Assembly (NCBI GenBank): GCA_016743235.1
Contig: VRZD01000009.1
Location: 1 to 64,000, forward strand
Length of the DNA stretch: 64,000 nucleotides
Direction: 5' to 3'
DNA from: Pantanalinema sp. GBBB05
GTDB lineage: Bacteria > Cyanobacteriota > Cyanobacteriia > Leptolyngbyales > Leptolyngbyaceae
A program made the translations under genes and the position numbers. The first letter of the stretch is position 1. Each line of letters opens with the position of its first letter. Shown here piece by piece: positions 44,158-51,695 of the stretch. A model generated the notes under the pieces. The model had not been told where the DNA came from. It was given only the letters and a program-made list of their open reading frames with translations, and did no database searches.

Positions 44158-46293
44158 ATGACTGGGATGGAAGCGTTTGCTGCCCCAATAGCGAGTGGGT
44201 TGACCAGTATTGTGCTGGATATTGCCAAACGGGCTGGAGGAGCGCTGTTACAGGTGATTCAAAACCACCAGGCTGTGACTGAAGCTTCTAGCTGTTATGC
44301 CCAAAAGTACATTAGTCGGCATGGCTCGTTGAAACTATTGGGGATGCAGCAGGCTGTTCCTTTAGAGTCGGTGTATACAGCAGTACGATTTTTAGATGCC
44401 CTCAGTATTCGTCAATTTGTCTCTCTGGAGGCGTTGGAACGGGCCTTTCGGGAAAATAGCGATCGGCGGTTGCAACGGCGACAGGTGAATAACCAGGATG
44501 GGATTACAGTTGCCAATACCCACCAATACTTGATGGTATTGGGAGGACCAGGGGCGGGCAAATCAACCTTCCTGCGCAAGTTAGGGCTGGAGGCATTGAA
44601 AGGGGAACATGGTGAATTTAACCATTACTGTATTCCAGTGTTTCTGGAGCTGAAGCGATTTAATACGGATGCGATCGACCTAAAAGCAGCCGTGGTCGAA
44701 GAATTCCAAAACTTTGGCTTTCCGCCTTGCGAGGAATTTGCCCTGAAAGCATTAGAACAGGGGAAACTCTTGATTTTGCTGGACGGGTTGGATGAAGTAC
44801 CGAAAGCGCATCAGAGGGCAGTCATTGAGGCGATTCAAACCTTTGTCACCCGATATGACAACAATCGCTTCGTGGCGTCCTGTCGGATTGCGGCTTATCG
44901 CAGTAGTTTTCAGCACTTTGTCGATATTGAATTGGCTGATTTTGATGACGAGCAAATTTATCAATTTATTCGCAATTGGTTTCAGTCGGAGCACGATCAA
45001 CTGTCTGGTACTGCCGATCGCTGCTGGGAGATTCTGAATGAGGCTGGAAATCGTCCGGCGAAGGAATTGGCTCAAACTCCGCTACTCCTGACATTTCTGT
45101 GTTTGGTTTATAACCGTACCCAAAGTTTTCCGGTGAATCGCGCCACCCTCTACCGTAAAGCGTTGGACATTTTGTTAGAGGAATGGGCAGCGGAAAAACG
45201 GATCATGCCGGGGGAAATTTATCAGGGCTTAAACACCGATTTAGAAAAAGTCTTGTTGTCAGAAATTGCGTATTACGGTTTCGATCGCGATCAATTATTT
45301 TTTACGCAGCAAGAGTTGGTAGAACAAATCAAAACTTTTTTAGCCGATACCGTAGATAAACCCAAGTATTTGAACGGTCAAGCGATTCTGGATGCGATCG
45401 CCATACAGCAAGGCATTTTGGTCGAACGGGCTGAAGATGTCTTTTCCTTTTCGCATCTCACCTTGCAGGAATATTTAACTGCTCAGTACATCAGTCAGGA
45501 CTATCGCCAGATTGAGAACTTAGTCGTCGATCATCTGACTCAGCAACGCTGGAGAGAAGTGTTCTTGCTAGTCGCCGGACTGATGCCCAATAGTGACGAA
45601 CTACTGGAACGGATGGAGATTACCGCCCAGAAGTTAATCAATACTCCGAATTTACAGAATCTTTTGGTGTGGGCAGACCAGAAAACCCTGAGATCGGACG
45701 GTGCGTTTAAGCCAGCCGTGAAACGAGCCGCCGCGTTGATGCTAACGTTAACCATCGATCGCCGGATCTTTGACCTGGCAAGTGCATTAGATCCCAGTTT
45801 GGCACGAGCTTTAGATTTGGATTTAGCCAAGGCGTTGCCCGCCAATAATCCCACATCGACTCTGATTCTTGCCCGCATGTTAATTTTGGCGCGAATGTTG
45901 GCGCGAGAGCGGGCGATCGGGCGGGCGAACAACTGCACCCGAATTCTAGCCTGTACCTTTGCCCTAGCCCGAGAAGTGGAAAAAGCGAAGATTTTGCATG
46001 GGGTAGATTTTAAGCTCTTGTTCGATCGCCTGAAAATTTTGCAAACCAGAACTCCAGATGATAGTGAATTACCCAAAATTCGTCAGGCGTTTGTGGAACG
46101 GATTTACCGGACTTGGTTTTATTCGCTCCAACTGAACCAGGAGTGGATCAATTTATCTCCAACCGAACTAGCGGCTCTAGCAGGCTATCTCTATGCCAAC
46201 GAAGTGATTTTGAGATGCAAAGAGGCCTCTGTACGGGTATCACGCGAAAAATGGCAGCTCATGGAAGATCGAATGCTGGCTGTAAGGGAATAG
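44158..46293 (+). CDS. NACHT-domain STAND NTPase
   Basis: 711 residues. An N-terminal helical region (1-120) precedes a NACHT module with Walker A GGPGAGKSTFLRKL (129-142), Walker B KLLILLDGLDEV (203-214) and VASCRIAAYRS. A winged-helix part follows, then LSFSHLTLQEYLTAQYIS (the NACHT-associated signature) and a Leu/Ala/Arg-rich C-terminal helical region that could sense a ligand. STAND ATPases of this type act in signalling or anti-phage defence; bacterial NACHT proteins are known to defend against phage. It sits in the gvp cluster in line with gvpK and gvpF. Whether it works with gas vesicles is unknown. Confidence 0.88.
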   Translation: MTGMEAFAAPIASGLTSIVLDIAKRAGGALLQVIQNHQAVTEASSCYAQKYISRHGSLKLLGMQQAVPLESVYTAVRFLDALSIRQFVSLEALERAFRENSDRRLQRRQVNNQDGITVANTHQYLMVLGGPGAGKSTFLRKLGLEALKGEHGEFNHYCIPVFLELKRFNTDAIDLKAAVVEEFQNFGFPPCEEFALKALEQGKLLILLDGLDEVPKAHQRAVIEAIQTFVTRYDNNRFVASCRIAAYRSSFQHFVDIELADFDDEQIYQFIRNWFQSEHDQLSGTADRCWEILNEAGNRPAKELAQTPLLLTFLCLVYNRTQSFPVNRATLYRKALDILLEEWAAEKRIMPGEIYQGLNTDLEKVLLSEIAYYGFDRDQLFFTQQELVEQIKTFLADTVDKPKYLNGQAILDAIAIQQGILVERAEDVFSFSHLTLQEYLTAQYISQDYRQIENLVVDHLTQQRWREVFLLVAGLMPNSDELLERMEITAQKLINTPNLQNLLVWADQKTLRSDGAFKPAVKRAAALMLTLTIDRRIFDLASALDPSLARALDLDLAKALPANNPTSTLILARMLILARMLARERAIGRANNCTRILACTFALAREVEKAKILHGVDFKLLFDRLKILQTRTPDDSELPKIRQAFVERIYRTWFYSLQLNQEWINLSPTELAALAGYLYANEVILRCKEASVRVSREKWQLMEDRMLAVRE

Positions 46294-46403
46294 AAGTCTG
46301 AATTTGGACAGACGGCTAACAAATCTCTGCGTCTTCTCAGCCCATCCTGCTTTCAGGACTACTATAGGGGAGTAGGTGTAGAAAATTAGCAAAACCTCCC
46401 TTT

Positions 46404-47147
46404 ATGGGTTACGGACTTTACTTATACGGAATTTTTCCCCTACCGGGACCAGAGAACTTATCACTGGAAGGCTTGGATAAACAACCTGTCCAACTACAGA
46501 CGGTTGATGGCTTTGCCTTTTTGTACTCTGAGGCACAACAAGAGCGGTATCTCGCCAGTCGCAAGAACTTGCTGGGGCACGAAAGAGTCTTGGAACAGGC
46601 AATGCATGCTGGATATAGAACTCTACTGCCGCTTCAGTTTGGATTAATTATTGAAGATTGGGCAATGGTAACGCAGCAATTGACCCAACCGCATGGGGAA
46701 AGCTTACATCACTTATTTGAGAAGTTAGCGGGTAAGCGAGAAGTTGGGATTAAGTTGTTTTGGACGCAGGATGCGGAGTTACAAGCGTTGATGGATGAAA
46801 ACCAGACGCTGAAAGCCCAGCGGGATAGTCTGGAAGGCAAAAATCTCAGCATGGATGAAGTTGTGAAGATCGGTCAGGCGATCGAGAAAGCGATGGAAGC
46901 TCGCAAACAGGGAATTATTGATGCCTTTCGATCGGGACTCAATCCGTTAGCCAGCGAGATCGTCGAAAATGACACCCTGATGGAATCGATGATTTATAAC
47001 GCTGCCTATCTGATCCCTTGGGACAGCGAACCCGAATTTAGCCACCAAGTCGAAACCCTGGATCACCAATTCGACCAACGATTGAAAATTCGTTACAACA
47101 ACTTCACAGCTCCGTTTAACTTCGCCCAAATCGATCGCTTGAACTAG
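46404..47147 (+). CDS. gvpF: Gas vesicle protein GvpF/GvpL
   Basis: 247-residue member of the GvpF/GvpL family, accessory proteins that bind GvpA and are required for vesicle assembly. YGLYLYGIFPLPGP opens the chain, followed by VDGFAFLYSEAQQERYLASRKNLLGHERVLE and YRTLLPLQFGLI, and the C-terminal PFNFAQIDRLN; the middle has a helical insertion (about 115-165). No Walker or membrane motif. F versus L cannot be separated by eye. It follows the NACHT gene by 110 bp. Confidence 0.93.
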   Translation: MGYGLYLYGIFPLPGPENLSLEGLDKQPVQLQTVDGFAFLYSEAQQERYLASRKNLLGHERVLEQAMHAGYRTLLPLQFGLIIEDWAMVTQQLTQPHGESLHHLFEKLAGKREVGIKLFWTQDAELQALMDENQTLKAQRDSLEGKNLSMDEVVKIGQAIEKAMEARKQGIIDAFRSGLNPLASEIVENDTLMESMIYNAAYLIPWDSEPEFSHQVETLDHQFDQRLKIRYNNFTAPFNFAQIDRLN

Positions 47148-47195
47148 GATCGAAATAACGCTTCACTACCTCATCTCCCCCACCCTCCTACTCTT

Positions 47196-47450
47196 ATGGT
47201 TCTCCGTCTCCTCTTCGCTCCCATCACCGGACTCGCCTGGATCGCTGAACAGATTCAAGAACGAGCCGATACTGAACTCGATGATAAAGAAAATTTACAT
47301 AAGCGCCTGCTGACCCTTCAGCTTGCCTTCGATATGGGTGATATCTCGGAGGAAGACTTTGAGGAACAGGAAGAAGAATTACTCCTGGCAATTCAAGCGC
47401 TGGACGATGAACAACGCCGCTTAGCCGCAGAAGCATCGGATAGTGAGTAA
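47196..47450 (+). CDS. gvpG: Gas vesicle protein GvpG
   Basis: 84-residue accessory gas vesicle protein. MVLRLLFAPITGLAWIAEQIQERADTEL is the typical N-terminus; an acidic helical tail follows (ISEEDFEEQEEELL). It ends 1 base before the tRNA-Ser gene. 48 bp after gvpF, so co-transcribed. gvpV and gvpW, which often follow in other cyanobacteria, are absent from this window. Confidence 0.94.
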   Translation: MVLRLLFAPITGLAWIAEQIQERADTELDDKENLHKRLLTLQLAFDMGDISEEDFEEQEEELLLAIQALDDEQRRLAAEASDSE

Positions 47451-47537
47451 CGGAGAGGGAGGGATTCGAACCCTCGTTAGGTTTGACCCTAAAACAGATT
47501 TCGAGTCTGCCGCATTCAACCGCTCTGCCACCTCTCC
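47451..47537 (-). tRNA. tRNA-Ser (CGA)
   Basis: 87-nt class II tRNA on the minus strand. The acceptor stem GGAGAGG pairs with CCTCTCC, discriminator G; the anticodon loop CTCGAAA gives anticodon CGA; a long variable arm (GGGTCAAACC region) is typical of tRNA-Ser; T arm GAGGG-TTCGAAT-CCCTC. CCA is not encoded. It converges with gvpG, one base apart. Confidence 0.95.
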
Positions 47538-47614
47538 AGAGGTGAGGATTCATGATGAACCCAACGATCGTCAGACGAAAAATTACATCTGACCATTAGT
47601 GACAATAACTCATT

Positions 47615-49882
47615 TTAGGAGGTCTTGTCACTAGACTCCAACTTCGTGACAAATCCTTCACCTGGAGTCCACTGAATGGCGCCATCATGCCCTGTCCAGT
47701 AGAGTTGAGTCCCAATCTGACGGAGCTGGTTAGCAGTGTCAGGATCGATTTTGGTGGCTGACGCGATCGCAACTTCTGGCTTCAGGGCTGTAATCAGTTC
47801 TGGCTTCAAGGGTTTACCAGACCACCAAAGGACATTGGCATGGGGTAAATCGCTGGATAACAGGGTTTTCTGAGCCGTTGCCGTGGGGGAGCCAAGCCAG
47901 AGCCAGGTTTGCTCATGCAGAGTGAATTGAGCGATCGTGGGATCAATCTGCATGGGCTGGATCTGCGCTGCTCCAATTCGGACAATTTGGTTGGGGGAAA
48001 TTGTTGTCGTTTTTGCCAGGTGCTTGTTTTCGGTTAGATCAACGCTAGTTATGGAAGCTTGGTCGCTATTGAGGGCATAAACCTGTTTCACGGGAAGAGC
48101 TTTGAGTAATCCAGTCCAACCAGGCTGTTGAGTGATCGGAGTGGTGGCGATCGCCCAATCTAGGTGGTTAACTCCCTGCTGGCTGAGGAACGGCAGGACG
48201 GAAAAGTTGACAGTTGCAGTATCACCACCGTTAACTAGCGTTGTTTGTCTGCCGTCCTGAATCACCATTACAGGCTGACGGTTCGTAGCCAGAATTGTGA
48301 CCCGGAGTAATCCAGTTTTGGCTTGCCACATAGGCACGAGCAAAATGACTACACCAAGGGATAAGGCTAGCCAGCCGTGCCGCCGCCACCAGGGAGAGAA
48401 CCAGGTGAGGATTAACAGTCCGTAAAGGACGATCGCACTGATAGCTGAAATTGTCCCGATCGCGTAAGCACTACCCGGTAGCTCGGCAAAAAAGTGAGTG
48501 ATCAGCAGCAACAACTGCACAGGAAATTGTAAGACCCAGGCGAAAGCACTGCCTGCCGGGAACCAGATTAGGGCAACCAGAGCGCTAATAATACCGCCAA
48601 TCCCCAGGATTGAAATTAATGGTGCGGTGATGATGTTCACCACAATGCTGTAGGTGCTGAGAACACTGAAGGTTTGCAGTTGGACAGGCAATGTCCACAG
48701 GGTAGCGGCAAGGGGAATGGCAACCAGGGAAGCGATCGTCGGCGGTAGCCAATCCAACCATTTCATTAACGGCGGTACAGACACTAATAAGCCAAGCGTG
48801 GCTAGAAAACTAAATTGAAAGCTGAGGTCTTGAATCCATAGTGGCGACCATAGTAACAAGATGGTTGCCGCAACCAGCATTAAGCTCAAGGGTTTGACGC
48901 GGCGATCGAGTAATAAAGCCACCAGTCCACCGAAGCCCATAAAGGCAGCACGGAGAATCGCGGGTTCGGCTCCGGCTAGTCCGATAAATCCCAGGAGGGC
49001 GATCGTGCCCACAAAAAACTGTCCCCGTTTAGATAAGCGGCGGCTGAGAGTCAGCACGACTCCGAGGATGAGAGAAACTTGGGTCCCAGAAGCAGCGAGG
49101 GCATGGGCTAAACCGACTCGGGTAAATTGATCCTTGATGTCGAACGGCAGGTCTACAATCTGTTTACCAAGGGCGATCGAGGCAATCAGTTGACCAATCG
49201 GGCTACCTGCACCTGTAACCTGCGATCGGGCAATTTGTTGTTGAATCATCCACCAGCCCCAGTGGGTCGGCTGTGGTGGAAGTTCGACTTGCTGACCCCG
49301 TAATCCAGCAAAGCTACCTTGTTGCGCCAGATATTTTTGGAAATCAAAGCCGCCAAAATTAGTCGCAGGTTGGGGTTTGTAGAGTGAGCCAGTGACCGCG
49401 ATCGTTTGACCGGGGTGTAATCCGGTGGACTGAAGCAAGGGGAGCGTGACGTAGAGCTTGCCTGTAACTGCCGCTTGATGATTCCAGGGAACTGTTTGAC
49501 CTTTGAGCACGTCTAGTTGCTGGACATCTAACCAAACCTGCATTTTTTGGCTACGGGTCAGATGAGGGGTTTCAGCAATTCGCCCCTGAACTTTGACTTT
49601 TAGCACTGAGGGTGTCGTGGCTGTAGGGGGGATAATGCGGCTGATGTCAGTGATGCCAGGATGGGGAGTTCTGACTTGCAAATACAGGGTGGCTAGCAGT
49701 CCGATTATGACTGCAATCAGCCAAATTCTGGGTTTAGGAGCAGTTCGCCAAATGCGACGAACACTGAAGGCGGCAACAATTCCCAGAACCAGAACCATCC
49801 AGCCGCCGCCAGGAATCGTGGCAAACAGCAAACCGACAATATATGCCAAACACAGAATGATTGCTGTTGTGGAAGCCATCAT
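47615..49882 (-). CDS. comEC: ComEC/Rec2 DNA uptake channel
   Basis: Inner-membrane channel that brings transforming DNA into the cytoplasm. 755 residues from the ATG at 49882 (MMASTTA); the open frame reaches a TTG at 49912, but that overlaps a terminator. N-terminal TM pair and a soluble DUF4131-like domain, a central Competence domain with the HALAASGTQVSLILGVV motif and about eight TM segments, and a C-terminal beta-lactamase-like domain (LVNGGDTATVNFSVLPFLSQQG) that lacks the full HxHxDH metal set. With pilBTC nearby, natural competence is plausible. Confidence 0.93.
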   Translation of the reverse strand: MMASTTAIILCLAYIVGLLFATIPGGGWMVLVLGIVAAFSVRRIWRTAPKPRIWLIAVIIGLLATLYLQVRTPHPGITDISRIIPPTATTPSVLKVKVQGRIAETPHLTRSQKMQVWLDVQQLDVLKGQTVPWNHQAAVTGKLYVTLPLLQSTGLHPGQTIAVTGSLYKPQPATNFGGFDFQKYLAQQGSFAGLRGQQVELPPQPTHWGWWMIQQQIARSQVTGAGSPIGQLIASIALGKQIVDLPFDIKDQFTRVGLAHALAASGTQVSLILGVVLTLSRRLSKRGQFFVGTIALLGFIGLAGAEPAILRAAFMGFGGLVALLLDRRVKPLSLMLVAATILLLWSPLWIQDLSFQFSFLATLGLLVSVPPLMKWLDWLPPTIASLVAIPLAATLWTLPVQLQTFSVLSTYSIVVNIITAPLISILGIGGIISALVALIWFPAGSAFAWVLQFPVQLLLLITHFFAELPGSAYAIGTISAISAIVLYGLLILTWFSPWWRRHGWLALSLGVVILLVPMWQAKTGLLRVTILATNRQPVMVIQDGRQTTLVNGGDTATVNFSVLPFLSQQGVNHLDWAIATTPITQQPGWTGLLKALPVKQVYALNSDQASITSVDLTENKHLAKTTTISPNQIVRIGAAQIQPMQIDPTIAQFTLHEQTWLWLGSPTATAQKTLLSSDLPHANVLWWSGKPLKPELITALKPEVAIASATKIDPDTANQLRQIGTQLYWTGHDGAIQWTPGEGFVTKLESSDKTS

Positions 49883-49899
49883 GCACCCCGATCGCCATG

Positions 49900-49927
49900 A
49901 AAAAAGCCCCAAGCTAAACTTGAGGCT
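49900..49927 (-). terminator. Intrinsic terminator between DUF4079 gene and comEC
   Basis: On the minus strand AGCCTCAAG-TTTAG-CTTGGGGCT makes a 9-bp stem with one GU pair and is followed by a run of six T. It ends the DUF4079 transcript before comEC and overlaps the TTG-started extension of comEC, supporting a later comEC start. Confidence 0.75.
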
Positions 49928-49981
49928 ATGGTAAGAGTGCCCATTCTGTTCACTCAGAAGGACACTTGGAAAGAAAATTCT

Positions 49982-50467
49982 CTAGATAGAGAGTCCTAGC
50001 TTGATCCCTAATACGGCATGAACTAGCAGAAGGGCAAAGATGACTGTACCGAGGTAAGCGTGAGCCATTCGTAGACCCGGTTTATCGCCCCAAAACCCTG
50101 CCAGTGAGAGGGTGCTATTGGTGGCAAGTAACCCTAAAACGATCGTGCCGGTGACAAAGTGAGGGCTTTCCAGAATCGGTTGACGCTGCATCACCAGGGA
50201 CAGTATGCCGCCGGTGTAGCCCAAGGCGAGAAACAAAAACATTAGTGGGGCGAAGGTGCGATGGGCAGTGCGACTCTTGGCAGCGGCTTCTTTGTCGGTG
50301 TCTTGAGCGAGTCGTCCGTTCCAGCCGGTATAGACCACATAGCTACCGACGACTAACACAACAATTCCCATCATCACCGGATGTCCCCAGTGAGTGATTG
50401 GTTCTGGGAGATTCAAGGTACGGAACCAGGCAGCCAGAGGTTCTAGCAAATCATTTAAGTTGCTCAT
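49982..50467 (-). CDS. DUF4079 membrane protein
   Basis: 161 residues from the ATG at 50467. Four TM segments: HPVMMGIVVLVVGSYVVY, FAPLMFLFLALGYTGGILSL, VTGTIVLGLLATNSTLSL and YLGTVIFALLLVHAVLG. The His-rich positions (THWGHPVM, AHRTF, HAYLG, VHAVLG) are reminiscent of haem-b or ferric-reductase-like membrane proteins. DUF4079 is cyanobacteria- and plastid-associated, function unknown. A GTG at 50476 is an alternative start. Confidence 0.88.
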   Translation of the reverse strand: MSNLNDLLEPLAAWFRTLNLPEPITHWGHPVMMGIVVLVVGSYVVYTGWNGRLAQDTDKEAAAKSRTAHRTFAPLMFLFLALGYTGGILSLVMQRQPILESPHFVTGTIVLGLLATNSTLSLAGFWGDKPGLRMAHAYLGTVIFALLLVHAVLGIKLGLSI

Positions 50468-50631
50468 ACGGATCACTATGTTCTCGAAAAGGATTGGGAT
50501 GGATCAAACTGATCTTAAAGATTTTTTGCGTTTTGTAATCGTTACCATTGCCACAATCTATTTGCCCCTGTCCGCTGCGATCGAGTATTCTCACGCTATC
50601 TGCCCCCATTTTGATTGGCGAGAATTTTGCT

Positions 50632-51111
50632 GTGCGTAAGCTACTGAAGCAATTAAGTAACACCTTTCGATACGACGACCAATTTCTCCATATGTTGGAG
50701 AACGTAGAAGTCTTGGTATCGAAGTTTTTGTCGATCGCCATGATTTTGGTGATTTTGGTTGCAGTATGTGATCTCGCTATTTTCCTGGTGAAAGATTTTT
50801 TCCTGGCAGAGGTATTAGCAAGAGACTTAGGTCGTTTCGGCACCAGCTTGTTTAAAATCTTTGGGCTGTTCCTCAATGTCTTGATTGCCCTCGAAATTTT
50901 AGAGAACATCACGGCTTACTTGAAGAAGCATGTGGTGCAGGTGGAATTAGTCATTGTCACCTCTCTAATTGCTGTTGCCCGGAAAATCATCATTCTAGAT
51001 TTAGAGCAAAAAGGACCAGCGGATTTAGCGGCACTGGCATTTGCAATTCTGGCAATTTCAGCCAGCTACTGGTTGATCCGGCGCACAACCCGCAAAATAG
51101 ATATGCTGTGA
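50632..51111 (+). CDS. PsiE family membrane protein
   Basis: 159 residues from the GTG at 50632. Four TM helices: FLSIAMILVILVAVCDLAIFLV, SLFKIFGLFLNVLIALEILENI, VVQVELVIVTSLIAVARKIIIL and LAALAFAILAISASYWLI. Belongs to the phosphate-starvation-inducible PsiE family, whose function is not known. The open frame extends to 50548, but homologues begin close to this start. Its last codons overlap the start region of narM. Confidence 0.85.
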   Translation: MRKLLKQLSNTFRYDDQFLHMLENVEVLVSKFLSIAMILVILVAVCDLAIFLVKDFFLAEVLARDLGRFGTSLFKIFGLFLNVLIALEILENITAYLKKHVVQVELVIVTSLIAVARKIIILDLEQKGPADLAALAFAILAISASYWLIRRTTRKIDML

Positions 51112-51125
51112 TGGGTAGCGGCTCA

Positions 51126-51584
51126 ATGACTCAGTTTTTTCAATTTGAAGCTGATTTTGTGGAATCACTGCGTTGTATTCCCATGCAGGTGCGGTACAAG
51201 CTGGATACCTGCGGGGTGAAACTGAAGTTAGCGCAGTGGAATCAGTTTACTCAAGACGATCGCCGTTTGTTGGTAGAGCTGCCGTCTAACACTGAAACAG
51301 AAGTGCAAGCCTATCGAGAATTTTTGCACCATCTGATCCAAGAGCGGAGCGGTACAGAAGCCACCGATCTGGCGATTGATCCCGCCCCTAACTGGCTAGA
51401 GCCGACAACAGTACCAGAGATTGTGCAGGAAAAAGCTCAGCAATCTCAGGTGATGATTACGGTTGAGCAATGGGCAAAGCTCACGCCGCTACAACGGTTT
51501 GCCTTAATCAAGCTGAGTCGTTCCAGCCATGAAAATGCGAACTTTTTGCCTGCCTTGAAAGAATTTCACTTGATTGCAGAGTAA
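51126..51584 (+). CDS. narM: Nitrate reductase associated protein NarM
   Basis: Cyanobacterial nitrate reductase associated protein, 153 residues from the ATG at 51126 (MTQFFQFEADFVESLRCIPM, the family's usual opening); ATG/GTG starts at 51108-51111 would add a few residues and couple it to psiE. Required for nitrate reductase activity in other cyanobacteria, though the biochemical step is not known to me. VEQWAKLTPLQRFALIKLSRSSHENANF is the conserved C-terminal part. narB is not in the window and no NtcA box is evident nearby. Confidence 0.9.
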   Translation: MTQFFQFEADFVESLRCIPMQVRYKLDTCGVKLKLAQWNQFTQDDRRLLVELPSNTETEVQAYREFLHHLIQERSGTEATDLAIDPAPNWLEPTTVPEIVQEKAQQSQVMITVEQWAKLTPLQRFALIKLSRSSHENANFLPALKEFHLIAE

Positions 51585-51624
51585 TTGAGTCGCGATCGTT
51601 CGATGGGTTAAAGCTGTTGTAGCC

Positions 51625-51664
51625 CCTAAATTCCCTACGTCTAGAAGACTTTGAGGAATTTAGG
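51625..51664. terminator. Hairpin between narM and glgP
   Basis: CCTAAATTCC (51625-51634) and GGAATTTAGG (51655-51664) form a 10-bp perfect stem with an inner GTCT-AGA-AGAC hairpin in the loop. No long T-run on either strand, so it may be a weak bidirectional terminator between the convergent genes. Confidence 0.5.
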
Positions 51665-51695
51665 TTGGCTACTCAGTTAGGCTAGTCTCAGTTTG

